Below, piece after piece: positions 46,096 to 57,640 of a DNA stretch of 64,000 bases (its first letter is position 1; every line of letters begins with the position of its first letter). The translations under genes and the position numbers were made by a program. The DNA lies in contig JACVVK020000496.1 of assembly GCA_018292915.2 (NCBI GenBank), forward strand, positions 124,001 through 188,000, in the 5' to 3' direction. Origin of the DNA: Batillaria attramentaria (taxonomy: Eukaryota; Mollusca; Gastropoda; Batillariidae). A model generated the notes under the pieces. The model was not told the origin of the DNA. It worked only from the letters and a program-made list of their open reading frames with translations, and did no database searches.

Positions 46096-47524
46096 GCGCG
46101 CGCACTCGGAAAATTAGTCGTTATTGTCCTTTCCCATCACGCATCGCGAAACAGGGAGATCCGGCAGAAAACACTTACAAGACAGATTACATCACTGGCC
46201 AAGGAGCTGTTAGGTGTCTTTTAAAGTCACGCACGTGGCACAACCAGTGTTCCGAGGCTATCCAGTGTCATGATCTCTCGTAATAATATGATGATAACAC
46301 AACAGGAAATGTGGTTTGTAGGACATATGACGTGCATAAGAACGCAGCATGTGTCGGGTACATGAATGCCCCTGCAGGAACGCGAGTGTGCATATAATGC
46401 TATCAAATTGCCTTGCATGTACATGAATGCACATTTTCTGTACGCGCAGTCATGACAATAAGGACAAAACCCCTGAAGACAAAATGAAGTGTGGCTGGAT
46501 GGACAAATGGCATGCCCAAAACACAGCATGTGTCAGGTACATGAATGCCCCTGCGGGAACACGAGTGCCCCTGCGTAAGGTATGACAGTGCTCCTGCGTG
46601 CATATACTGCTTACAAGGGGCCCTGCATGCACATGAATGCTTTGTTTATGAATTGAACAACACGAGAAAGCATCAGTGGTGAGGGATCGCGACAGTATTA
46701 AGATGAAGTGGGCTTGGAACATTTAATTCCTGCAAATACCGTGCGACTAGGCAAGGTTTGCCATGCCCGGGGCAGGTTTTAGTACGACATGCCAGTACTG
46801 CATCTCCGTAGTACTGTCATGGCCTATTACGATGGTTTCTCATGTTGTTGAGTTGATTTACTACAACGCGTACGCTGGAGGAACATCGGACTGACATAGA
46901 TAAACGAGCGCCTGCACAAACGATCGAACGAACCGAGCTGGTGAGAGAAAGAAGGATCGCACAAACCCATGACGCGTTTGACGTCATAGCTTCGTGGGGG
47001 TGCTCCAATGCCCCTGGAAACAAACACCACCTTTTTCACGAATTGAGACTTTATTTAAAGGCCACCTTGACCTGTATGTTTACTCTACACATGTTGACCT
47101 CAGCAGCCAGTCAACCATTTGCTTTAGAGTCAGTGTAAACTGTTAAGTGACGATGAATACGACCACTTTTTCAGCGGGTGTGTGGGTGTGTGGGTGCTCC
47201 AGACGTGAGAGCGGCCGTGGAGCTGTGTGTGTGTAGTGACGTCATGTCTGACCGCACCACGCCCTGGCACGTGGACGCCGCTGTACTCGGGAAACTGGAC
47301 AGTTGGTGGACACAGCGCGTGGCGTGTAGAACGGACCCCACAATGTCACGTGATCTGTATGAAACACTTGTCAGCAGGTGAGGAAGCCTATCATACAATA
47401 TTCCAGGCGTTAGTTAGTTTGTGCTGAAGCAGGAAACGCGGTTAGTTGACTGTACAAAGTATATACGTGTTTGAATACAGATTACTTTCATTGTACAGTT
47501 ACAAGTAGTAGTAGTAGTAGTAGC

Positions 47525-47562
<38 letters not shown>

Positions 47563-47970
47563 CAGCAGCAGCAGCAGTAGTAGTAGTAGTGGTAGTAATA
47601 GTAGTAGTAATAGTAGTAGTAATACTAATAGCAGCAGCAGCATTCATTCAAAATAGGATAATGTCCCTTATAGTTTTTTTCTCGCAATTCATACAACAAC
47701 AACAACAACAACAACAACAGTATTTTGTGGGGAGTGGCATATGAGTGCACAACGCTTCATACCTTGAAAATTATTATTATTATTATTATCATTATTACTG
47801 TGCATATTATTATTATTGTTGTTGTTACTATGCATTACAATCTTTCATATACATGCACAGTGTAGTTCTTTTCGTTATAAACATTTATAAAAAAAAAATT
47901 TCATTTTTGTTTCACTGAACAAAAATACTGTAAACAATTGAAATAAGTGCAATTTAAAAACAAACTGTAA

Positions 47971-48002
<32 letters not shown>

Positions 48003-51000
48003 GCAACAACAACAACAACACTTGTTTGCCTTTTCTGTATGTTGACAGGTTTGTGGGCCCGGCAACAACAGTCCGTGTTCACTGCGTCATCCCCCCGCGC
48101 GTGGAGGTGCGGACACTGGGGGAGGCCGTGTCAGAACTCGGCCGGCGACTTGCGCTTCTCGTCCTCACCCCCGGGCAACTCGACCTGCTCACCAGATCAC
48201 CAGCACACGTCTGTCTGACCGGCCCCCCGGGCACCGGCAAGACTGTAGTGCTGGTCGTGAAGGGGCTGGTCGGGGCGCGTCAGGGACATCCTGTGGTTGT
48301 ACTCTGTCTCTATCCTAACAGCCTTGCGGCGTCACGCCTGATACATCAGCAGCTGGTGATGACCCTGCAGGCAGACCCCACAACACAACAAGCGGCCGCC
48401 GCCGTGCACTTCCTGCACTATGACCTGTACAACCGGCCTGGAGATGTGGAGGCGGCGCTTCAGACACTTCAGTCACTGGTGCCGACAACACGGGGACAAC
48501 AGCTTCACGTGCTGATAGACGAGGCCAGCTTTACAAACAGGTAGGTGACTACAGTACTGCACGTGTAGGTGTGACAGGTGACAAGATATAGGTAAAATGT
48601 CACGCTACACTTGTGTTACCCATAACGTGACAGGCACGATACGTGGAAATGACAAAACATGAATCATTTTTGATCAAGTCTTCTTCACCAACAAGACGAT
48701 GATGTAGAGTTTATTACTGGAGTGATAGTGGTGTCGTCATGACAACAGCCTGTTCCTGCAGCACGTGCTGGTTTCTCAACAAAAAAACCCAAAAACAACT
48801 GTTTATTTGCGATAGTCTCCGGATATTAATGTTATTGCTAACTTAACCTACACCTGTGATAATCGTTGCAGGGAGCCGGGATAGCCGAAATGTAGAGCGT
48901 TGGACTTTAAATGCTCGGTTCGTGAGTTCGAATCCCGGCTGGAGCCGAATATTTGTGCTGGCATTTTTCTCGTTGCCCCGCCTTTGCTATCAACCATACG
49001 CGGTGGAAAAGGACGTTAAACTCCAGAACATCCCCCATCCCTCCAACCAGTGATTATCCTGAATAAGTTGGCATGTCAAGAACGACAACTGTGGTTTGGC
49101 CTTGGTGCCGCACATAACCTGGTTCTCTCCCTCACTTTACTCCATCCAAGTATTATAACAGTGGTTATGTTATCCTGTAATCAAATCTCTGTCAATGTCT
49201 AAGATTGGAGGCACACAGTTTTTTTTTCTGTTGAGACACAACACCATATCGTGTACGCATACGTGATGCTATCTACAGACTTCAACATGTCAAGGACCAC
49301 TTGCAAATTTGGCTAAAATTCCTGGAAGATGTCCTCGCAGCACATGGTGGTTTTTCAGCTTCAGCAAGCTTTGCAGAATGCATTGTTAACCCTTTAACAC
49401 TTTCACAGCAAAAAAAAAAAAAAAAAAAAAAGAAAGATTCCTTGATCTCTATGTAACCGGGTGTCAGGGGTCCGGTTCATGCAGGCATGGAGGCCAAACA
49501 CAGAGGTCGCTATGACATGGGTTTTATTACGTGAAAACAGTACAAATGGCAGACAATTCGTAAACACGTGCAGTGACTCGCGGCAGGGCTGGCTGGCGAC
49601 TGTCCAGTGAGGCGTAGCCCGCGGCTACTTATGCGCCCAGCGCGGGCCGCAAAGACAGCACTGCCCCAAGTGCAGCGAAATGCAGAGCGCGTGGGCCAGC
49701 GACAGCGAAATTTGTGTTTCTTAACACATGGAAAACGAGTCACAGCGGGCGTTATATAATAGCTAGAACCTTCAAACAAAGTGCACCTAAAAGAGCGTAA
49801 AAAGTACTGTAAGACAATAATAGTTTAAGATCTCATCAAAACATAGGCAATTTTCTATCGCCGATTAAGTAGCGTAAGGACAGGGACCACGCGTTTGAAA
49901 AGTGGTGAAAATCGCAAAATACACCCACTAAACTATAAAACAGCGCTAAAAACAAAGCATGATTAAAATGTACAAACTGTCGGGAAACTACTACAGTTTA
50001 CAGAATTATTCTAAGTGAAGGGACTATGGAGATATTTGACACTAAACAGACACAAACAAACACAACTAATTGACACGCGCGCCACCGTGGATACGCAACA
50101 CTGCGTGCGCGTGGCTAGTGGACAGTATACAGGGCCGGCCAGGGAACAAAGGCTGATGTACAGGGGTGGCCGGGGAAGGGTAGAACGGGTGGCTGGAGGG
50201 ACAGCGGAACTAAGAAGAACAAAGAGGGGAATATAGCAGTACACACGTTGTAAACAAAATATCAGTAAATAGGGGCCGGGTATGACCCGCTCTCATCTAT
50301 TTTTTGTGAATTCTTAAAAATTAGACCTGTCTGTCAAGGTGGTCCTTGACTTATATTGAAGTCTGTACATCAGTTGTGACACGTGATCACGGCTGACGTC
50401 AGGATTTTCGTTTTCCCTGTGAAATGAAGCGAGTATCGATGATTGGCTCCTTTCAGTGATCGACTGACCAGACAACTTGACTGTTTCCTATAAACGCTAG
50501 ACAAGGTTCACAATCGAAGTTGTAAAACCATTATTTATTTCCCCTGTCGTAATGATTGTTACTCGTACGTCTTGTGTCGCCGGAAGTGTGTAGCGGGGTG
50601 TGTGTAGTGGCGGATAGCTAACATGCGCAGACTGGACACACAAAGGGTTCATCTCAAGGCTTGGAGAACAGTTGTAAGCTGATCTTTTAATGGTGAAGTC
50701 GGGACCATTAGCATAACATCTTCATCATCATCATGATCACGTTCATGTTCACGTTCACTTTTACGTTCACGTTCAAGTTCAAGTTCAAACCCTGAAATAT
50801 AAAGTCAAGTAATCAGTGTCTAGACTAACAGTTACAACTGAACTTTTGAACAGTTACAAAATACAAGTTACAAACAATCCCATGTACAATGATCAGTCTT
50901 ATGACAATAAATTTGATGACAGTGCATATAAAATCATTCATAATTACAATAGTACTAAAGATACAGTTGAACATTGCTTTATTGACAATTTAGTACATTT

Positions 51001-51328
51001 GGTACAGTGGCACATACGTTGTGTGGAACAAGAAGTTACAACAAAATCAGTTCAGGTGGTTCATGACAGCAGAACCTTTCCTGAAGCAGGCTGTGACTCG
51101 AATGGTATACAGAGCTGATACTCAGTATGCTGTATCAGTGAGTACTAGTACAGTGATTACATCTCAAGATGCAGAAAGCATGCTGTCTGTGGAGCAAAAG
51201 AAAGGCAAGACCGGTTTACTCTGTCTTTCATAAATCTACTGCCAGTCACCGTCATGCTTGAATGAATACTACTGATGTGTGATGCACATGTTTCTAGCTA
51301 TGTGAGCTGTGCTGGGCTTTGTGCAATG

Positions 51329-51389
<61 letters not shown>

Positions 51390-52884
51390 GACTTATCACT
51401 TGTACTTCTTTATACACTATACTTATATACCGCTTCAGATTCTTATCATTTAAAGTAAACTAATTAACACTAATACTAATTAACTAATACTAATACCACG
51501 CATGTAACTAATGATAACTCATCTCACTAATATAGTACTAACTATGTGACTTTCACTCTGCTACAAGTGCTGTCTATTGATCGTGATGTACATAACGATA
51601 GTGTACAGTCCCTGACAAAAAGTAAACGACAGTGGTCGATACAAGTGTCGTGACTCCCTCCCCGTTCTCTGTAACAGTGATGTCGGCCCGGCCACACGGA
51701 GACTGGTGAGAGAACTGCTGGCAGCCTGTGGACCGCGCCTCTCTCTCTGGGCCGCTGCTATGATCAACACCGACATCCCTACAGAACTACAGGCCGAGCC
51801 GCTCACGGTGCCCCTAAGATCATGTCCGGCTGTTGTTAGAGAAGTGGCGAGGGGAGTCAGCAGGGCTAGTGACGTCCACAACTACAGTGACAGCGGCACG
51901 CCTTCCCCCAGTGACGGGCCCCGGGTCATCCGGTTACGTCATGAAGGCGGGGACCACAGCGGACGATGGCCCGTGGAGTGCTGGAGATGTGGAGCGATGG
52001 TGGCGCGAGTGTTGACGGAGGACCTCCATGTGGGTGTGACGGGTATGTGTGTGTTGTGGCTGTCCTTTCAGGTACCAAGAACAGAGCTTTGCATTAATTT
52101 GTATATCCAAACGTTGTATCAGTTCACACATTTTGTAATTAAATCATCAAACAGCTTCACTTCCTATATTAAGTTTAACCCTTCCGTCCCTTTCTTGCCC
52201 AAGGAGCCGAGGATACAACCAACCAAGTAAACAAGCCCCCCCCCCCCCCTTCCTCTCCTGTGAGTAAAGAAAGAAATCTTCATCACTCACTGTACATGTT
52301 GATCATACGTGGGCACACAACATCATTCCGTTTTCTGACCGTGCATAGTGAGTAAGGTTGATACGAGTTCTGCACGTAGATATCACGTGATCAGCACGTG
52401 TTTTATGTGTTGTCGTTGTCTGACGGCAGGTGCCAACATCAACCCCACCAGTGTCGGCACAACCACCAGTCCCCCGCGTCTCCAGTACCGTGACGTCCTC
52501 GTGGTGACGCGTAGTGAAGAGCTTCGTGAGGAGACGAGAGACGTCAGAGGTCAGGTGACGTCACAAGCCAGTGGTGTGGTGCGCGGCCTTCGCTCTGCCG
52601 GCCTCCCGGTGGGAGTTATTGGATGGAGAGACGATGTGGCGAGGTGGGAGAGAGACGTGTGTGACGTGGCGCTGGCTGACAGTGACAGAGTGACGGTGGC
52701 AGTAGTGGAAAGTGTACAAGGCCTAGAGCGGAGGGTCGTGGTCTGGTTGCCGGGCAGGGAGCAGGAGGATGATGATGACGGGCGCACTGACCATGACGTG
52801 GAGGCGAACGACAGAGTGCTTGTGATTTCCCGCTGCAGCACCCAGCTGGTGATAGTTGATGTCCCGCGTGATGAAAATAAATAA
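41669..52884 (+). CDS. NERD-like nuclease / SF1 helicase fusion, copy 3 (five exons)
   Basis: Exons 41669-43303, 47175-47377, 48049-48540, 51678-52042 and 52430-52884 join into 1049 residues with the shared phases. The Gln-rich tract has 14 units, mostly HTPQGSAQQTSQ with Lys variants at the start (QKTR, QKIR). The nuclease triad is D...E472-I-K474. Walker A is intact. The residue after DEA is Ser (DEASFTN; DEAG in copies 1 and 2). Motif V has Gln (VVESVQGLE), and exon 5 is one codon shorter after IGW. It is the closest relative of copy 2: both share the intron 3 SINE, MITE and TG...CA element, and the upstream region. It looks intact. Function as for the other copies is inferred from domain architecture alone. 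Confidence 0.8.
42246..42765 (+). repeat. 36-bp coding minisatellite, 14 units
   Basis: Units of the HTPQGSAQQTSQ type, more diverged from one another than in copy 1. Replacements fall mainly at positions 10-12 of the unit (TSQ, TRQ, TMQ, THQ, RSQ, KTR, KIR). Confidence 0.93.
43667..47017. mobile_element. Large foldback element in intron 1 of copy 3
   Basis: Same element and site as in copy 2, with the same inverted ends and C-run. CA tracts at 44164-44225, 44375-44443 and 46034-46098. It differs by an expanded 43-base minisatellite in the left half and by deletions elsewhere. Confidence 0.72.
44720..44982. repeat. 43-bp minisatellite inside the foldback element
   Basis: Six units with GCAGGGGCACTGATATACC and TACTCGGGTTATT. 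The copies of the element in genes 2 and 4 have two units each. Confidence 0.92.
47175..47377 (+). CDS. Copy 3 exon 2
   Basis: 203 bases with the same splice phases. It encodes VGAPDVRAAVELCVC, where Glu replaces Ala of the other copies. Confidence 0.77.
47506..47650. repeat. (AGT/AGC)n array in intron 2 of copy 3
   Basis: AGT triplets with AGC and AAT interruptions, at the same place as the array at 25798. CAA and ATT runs follow (47693-47717, 47770-47820, 47970-48019). Confidence 0.93.
48049..48540 (+). CDS. Copy 3 exon 3
   Basis: Walker A half identical to copies 1 and 2. The motif Ia region reads VVVLCLYPNSLAASR, the site after HYDL is YNR, and Walker B is HVLIDEASFTN. Every one of these differences changes the residue. 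Confidence 0.83.
48871..49049 (+). mobile_element. tRNA-derived SINE (family A) in intron 3 of copy 3
   Basis: Orthologous to the SINE at 27651-27829, with the same flanking GTGATAATC / GTGATTATC duplication. It shows the insertion predates the split of copies 2 and 3. Confidence 0.87.
49276..50365. mobile_element. Mariner-type MITE interrupted by element D
   Basis: The ends CAGACTTCAA (49276) and TTGAAGTCTG (to 50365) with flanking TA match the copy 2 MITE at 28054-28267. The middle, after an expanded A-run, is split by the 844-base element at 49452-50295. Confidence 0.82.
49452..50295 (-). mobile_element. LTR-like element (family D), short form
   Basis: TGTAACCGGGTG...CCGCTCTCA on the plus strand, flanked by TCTA at 49448-49451 and 50296-50299. 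It is the reverse of the element at 54166-55620 but keeps only one or two 31-base units and lacks the SINE. TTTTATTA at about 49523 is the inverted AATAAA. No coding capacity. Confidence 0.78.
50589..51565 (+). mobile_element. TG...CA element, intron 3 of copy 3
   Basis: Same insertion as 28491-29445 (TGTAGC...GCTACA, AGTG duplications). It has a GT tract at 51331-51386 and extra TAATACTAA-type repeats. The frame seen at 28720-29139 is broken here by a deletion near 51018, which argues against a protein function. Confidence 0.7.
51678..52042 (+). CDS. Copy 3 exon 4
   Basis: After LWAA the residues are AMINTDIPT, and after VVREVA they are RGVSRASDVHNYSD. The start is SDVGPATRRL. The rest matches copy 2 almost base for base. 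Confidence 0.82.
52430..52884 (+). CDS. Copy 3 exon 5
   Basis: 455 bases, one codon less than copies 1 and 2 (IGWRDDVARW). Motif V-like VTVAVVESVQGLERRVVV and motif VI-like DRVLVISRCSTQLVIVD. It ends AAT AAA TAA with the embedded poly(A) hexamer (52875-52880). Confidence 0.82.
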
Positions 52885-53082
52885 CAATGACGACACCGGC
52901 GATGAGGAGTACGGACTGAAAAATACAGCAAACCAAACGACCCCCACCACCCCCACCACCACCACCACCACCACCACCACCACCAACAACAACCACCACC
53001 ACCACCACCACCAACAACAGCGACAGTAACGATGCCGACACTACAGGACTAATTCACCAATGATGATCAACAACGATTGTGT

Positions 53083-53119
<37 letters not shown>

Positions 53120-53234
53120 GGTGACAAGTGTGTAAAGATGACAACGTGACTATGTAAGACACAGACTGGTCTGAATGACTTTGTTCATCATGTAGGATCC
53201 CTTTGTTGTATGAAAAACTGTGGGTGCCATCAAC
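52885..53234. repeat. CCA-rich and (AG)n tract after copy 3
   Basis: A CCA/CAA-rich run (52936-53022), a copy of the GATGCCGACACTACAGGAC segment, and an AG tract (53089-53116). Confidence 0.85.
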
Positions 53235-53450
53235 ACTCTCGACTTCATCAAGTGTTGATTATCAGACTGTCGACTTCATCAAGTGTTGATTATCAGACTG
53301 TCGACTTCATCAAGTGTTGATTATCAGACTGTCGACTTCATCAAGTGTTGATTATCAGACTCTCGACTTCATCAAGTGTTGATTATCAGACTCTCGACTT
53401 CATCAAGTGTTGATTATCAGACTCTCGACTTCATCAAGTGTTGATTATCA
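53235..53450. repeat. 31-bp tandem repeat, seven units
   Basis: Units with CGACTTCATCAAGTGTTGAT and TATCAGACT. Spacers of units 1 and 2 carry only one unit at the same place (about 15760 and 32635), so the array arose after duplication. Confidence 0.95.
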
Positions 53451-54165
53451 ATCGCAACTCTGTCTGTCATGACTAACTTGTGTTCCCATTTCCATTCACT
53501 GCATTTCTCCAAGCAGTTGTTTGTATACAGGTAGTTTTGTGTATACATCGTTTGTGTTTACTCAGATGAATTAGCGATTATTCATTGACAAATGGTTTAC
53601 ACTGAGGACACAAACAACTGAATGTCTACTAGAGAGGCCATTGTGGGCGTGGTGTAAGGACTATTGACAGTGACTCACAACGGATTTAGCTGCATATGGT
53701 GGGAAAACAATAGGAATGACCAGCGCTAGCTTGAGGGAAACATTGTAACTCTGGAACTGTTTTCCCCCCGCATCGTCAGCTGACAACGACAGAACAATCC
53801 GGGAAGAAAGATCAACATTTACGACAACTTGTCTGCCGTAAACCCAAAGCAGTGATGAGTTTGTTGCGTGGTATCATTGCTGTGTAGTTGTGTACTCGGG
53901 ATAACCTGAACGTGAATGTTACGGACAATGTCCAGCGCCTAAAGAATACTGACATACACAGTTGTGATGTTGTGCAGGCACTACCGGAGAAGTGTGTGTG
54001 TTAGATTCTGCGTGTTTCCTGGAGAGTCAGTGTACAACATGTAGCCTCATTTATACCATGCACGTTGCTTGACAATATTGACATGTACTTAGCTGTACAT
54101 CTGTCAGCTTTATCGTTATTGTTTGTATCCTTCCTGATGGTGATGGCGGCCTTTGGATTTTTTTC
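53451..54165. other. Conserved spacer block (unit 3)
   Basis: Matches 15661-16500 closely and shows the uninterrupted site of the gypsy-type element (ACAACATGTAGCC, about 54034). No gene recognised. Confidence 0.55.
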
Positions 54166-54289
54166 TGAGACCGGGTCATAGCCGGCTCCTATTTAGTGAT
54201 ATTTTTGTTTACAATGCTTGTATCACTGTATCCCCTTTTTGTTTATCTTAGTCCCACTGTCCATCTCGTCACCCGTTCTCGTGTCCCCG

Positions 54290-54608
54290 GCCACTCCTGT
54301 ACATCAGCCTTTGTTCCCTGGCCAGCCCTGTACATCAGCCTTTGTTCCCCGGCCACTCCTGTACATCAGCCTTTGTTCCCCGGCCACTCCTGTACATCAG
54401 CCTTTGTTCCCTGGCCAGCCCTGTACATCAGCCTTTGTTCCCTGGCCAGCCCTGTACATCAGCCTTTGTTCCCTGGCCAGCCCTGTACATCAGTCTTTGT
54501 TCCCTGGCCAGCCCTGTACATCAGTCTTTGTTCCCTGGCCAGCCCTGTACATCAGCCTTTGTTCCCTGGCCAGCCCTGTACATCAGCCTTTGTTCCCTGG
54601 CCAGCCCT
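54290..54608 (+). repeat. 31-bp minisatellite, about 10 units
   Basis: Same unit as at 37403-38163, with GGCCACTCC variants near the start and CATCAGTC variants in two units. Confidence 0.95.
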
Positions 54609-55188
54609 GTCTACAGCCCAATAGCCGCACGCGCGCAGTGTTGCGTATCCGCGGTGGCGCGTGTGTCTATTAGTTGTGTTTGTTTGTGTCTGTTTAGTGT
54701 CAAATATCTACGTAGTCCCTTCACTTAGAATAATTCTGTAAACTGCAGTAGTTTCATGACAGTTTGTATATTTTAATTGTTTTGTTGTTAGCGACAGCTT
54801 AAAGTGTAACGGGGGTAAGTTAGCATTGTGTCCCCTTTTCAAGACTGTTGTCCTGGTTTTTCTGCTCTTTGAGTGGCTGTAGAATATTTTCTGTTTTTCA
54901 TTAAGATTGCATGTCATTTTATAGTATTTTTCACGCTCTTTTAGATGTCGTTTGTCCGAAGTTTGTAGCTATTGTTATACGCCCGCTGTGGCTAGTTTTC
55001 TGTGTGCTAACAAACACAGATTTCGCCGCTACGGGTGCATCTTCCCTCTTTTCTGCTGCGAGCACCCGTTGTCTTCTTTGCGGGCCGCGCTGGGCGCATA
55101 AAGAGCCGCTAGCCACGGTTCGCTGGAGCCAAAGTCACTCGCCCAGCCAAGCAGCCAAAGACACATGCCAGGAAGACAAAAGCCTTAG

Positions 55189-55365
55189 GGTGGGTGGGTG
55201 TTTTAGGGTTTAACGTCCTTTTCCTCCACATACGGGTGATATCAAAGACGGGACAACGATGAAAAAGCCAGCACAAAATTAATATGTGGCCCCAGCCGGG
55301 ATACGAACTCACGACCCGAGCATTAGAAGTCCAACGCTCTACCATTCGGCCACCCCGGCTCCCCT
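55189..55365 (-). mobile_element. tRNA-derived SINE (family A) nested in element D
   Basis: Orthologous to the insertion at 38736-38912. Flanking duplication AAAAGCCTTAG / AAAAGCCATAG. Confidence 0.87.
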
Positions 55366-55620
55366 AAAAGCCATAGGACGTAAAGCAAGCTAATGATGAG
55401 TCGCTGGACACTCTCGCTCTCAGCCCTGCCGCGCGTGACTGGACTCTGCGTTTGTCTTGTATCCTGCTTGTTACTGTTTTCCTACCAATAAAACTCATGT
55501 CATAGCGACCTCTGTGTTTGTCTTGTATCCTGCTTGTTACTGTTTTCCTACCAATAAAACTCGTGTCATAGTGTTTGGTCTCCCTGCCTGTACGAACCAG
55601 ACCCCTGGCACCCGGTTACA

Positions 55621-55662
55621 TTTCTACTTTGGCTTATATCTCCTTTTTCTGCTTTGCCTTTT

Positions 55663-55731
<69 letters not shown>

Positions 55732-56525
55732 TCACTTCCTTTGTTTTTGCTTTGCCTGTTTAGGGGTATGTATGTGTGTGTGTGGAAAGAGGGGGGGGGG
55801 GGGTACTTATCATTTTACCTGTAGTATGTTCGCGATGTTTCTGTAACTATATGTGCGAGTGTGTTTTTGTGAACTCATAAACCACTGAGTGGTATATGGA
55901 AAGCCGTAACTCACACTTTCGCTCTCTGTTTCATTACTATTTTTGGACGTAAAGCACTCATAGTTAACTCACTGAAAGTTTGCACTGGCGAGTGGTGTAA
56001 ATCAGAATATGTCTGTTTTTCACGTACACTTTCCAACCTTCACCACATTCATAAACACTCTCTCAACTTTCATGTGTTCGGACAAGCCGAGTGGATGACG
56101 TCACAACCATACTACAGTCCTGTATTATGCGTAATGTTAGGCAAGCTAGAACTTGAGTTGGGTTTTCTGTCATTGGACGTGTACCGTCTTTGTTGACAGA
56201 AGTCGTTAACGCGCTGAAAGACACACCGTTTCTTTTCATAAGTACTGAAAACCTGAGTCGATAACTGACGGAGATGAATCACAGTATCACTGAATGCGTA
56301 ACGACGCAAGCCTTGCAGGGAGTCAACAGTCATTTCAACGCCATAAGGAAAAAGAAACGTTTTATGTGGGAAAAGATTCAATCAATCTATTCAGTTCAAC
56401 CCAAAGGAAAATATTATACAGGTGTAGTAGCGGTTACAGTCAGGGCCAGGCAGATAAAGACGTGTAATAGAAATGATATTTGGTGTTGGCCGATGGATCA
56501 CTTTGCTCTTCTCTACAACCAGCCG
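55621..56525. other. Spacer, microsatellite then unique sequence
   Basis: Homology with units 1 and 2 continues through a GT tract (55665-55731) and stops near 55850. The rest is unique to this spacer. Only short frames, no recognisable gene. Confidence 0.55.
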
Positions 56526-56699
56526 GGGAGCCGGGGTGGCCGAATGGTAGAGCGTTGGACTTCTAATGCTCGGGTCGTGAGTTCGTATCCCGGCTGGAGC
56601 CAAATATTTGTGCTGGCTTTTTCATCGTTGCCCCGTCTTTGATATCACCCGTATGTGGTGGAAAAGGACGTTAAACACCCAAACACCCACCCACCCACC
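56526..56699 (+). mobile_element. tRNA-derived SINE (family A)
   Basis: Head GAGCCGGGGTGGCCGAATGG, B box GTTCGTATCCC, 3' part GGACGTTAAACACCC. It is flanked by a 15-base duplication CTCTACAACCAGCCG (56511-56525 and 56700-56714). Confidence 0.9.
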
Positions 56700-57640
56700 C
56701 TCTACAACCAGCCGTGGAAAAACACGTTAGACTGGAATCATTTCACTTGACTTCACAAAGCAATATAGGGACACCGCTTTGTACAAAACGAGCAGAGAAA
56801 ACCATTGAAATGTCAGATATGACTGACGGGTCTATTGTGCTAATCGCCGATAACTCTCACGACTGAAATGTTCAAACTAGCAGAGAGAGGCCTTGCGCAC
56901 TATGGCGCAGTGTGTCAGCACATAATGGCTTTTGTCGTGTTTGTACACACTGTCCATAGATCGGCCACCTGGCGTTGTAAAGACAGGACAGTGAAGGGCT
57001 GTGTCGGACTAGTAATAATATGCACGCACAGCCTTGCAGTCAAAGACGTTTTCAAATGAATGGACATCGTTTTCAAGAGTGTGTTCGGTAACCATAGGAG
57101 CAACAAGTCTTAAAGGCGTACCCTGCACACGAACCGCGTCTATGGATAAGTTAGAGGGTGGGTGGGTGTTCAGATCGAGATCTCTGTCAATACTGGCCTT
57201 CATTTACAGGCCGTCTCAAATAGTGTGCGTTGTGAGCACTTTCTCTCACCATGATAGTACTCTTGACATAAAACCCAAACAAACAAACAAACAAACAAAG
57301 GAGTCAGTGAATCAGATACAATGCTCTAGCCCTTTACTCTTCACAAAATGTATGGGTCTTGGCGGACCCACATCGTCGGGATAGGTATATACATTGAAAT
57401 CGCTCTTTGAAAAGTATGGATCCTGGAGGTCCCACATAGTAATTTGTGTGTAGTTAAAATTAAGGGATTGTTTACTTGTTTACTTGTTCATCAATAATTA
57501 TACAATTTTAGCATGACGTAGCCTTTAAGGGGTTTGGAAAACTCCTAAAATGTCAGTGAAAAAGGTCCAATAGTTTATGAGATATTTGAAGTTAATCACC
57601 CTTCTGGGTCCTGATAGTGCGGTAAAGGTTGGCCATACTT
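56700..57640. other. Spacer, nothing recognised
   Basis: Unique sequence with an AAAC tetramer run (57271-57297). No gene, inverted-repeat element or match to the other units is apparent. Confidence 0.45.

Larger units (their letters stand above)
54166..55620 (+). mobile_element. Complete LTR-like element (family D)
   Basis: TGAGACCGGGTC...CACCCGGTTACA is flanked by TTTC on both sides (54162-54165, 55621-55624). Unit 1 shows the empty site (about 16500). Contents: about ten units of the 31-base minisatellite (54290-54608), a ~560-base unique middle, a nested SINE, and a duplicated end segment with two AATAAA signals (55490-55565). The TG...CA ends and 4-base duplications fit a solo LTR or small non-autonomous LTR element. 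No ORF with a known domain. Confidence 0.78.

Noticed and set aside
56526..56600. tRNA genes
   Set aside because: The cloverleaf-like heads (also at 27651, 38912, 40285, 48871, 55365, 26614) continue into SINE bodies with flanking duplications, so they are SINEs, not tRNA genes.
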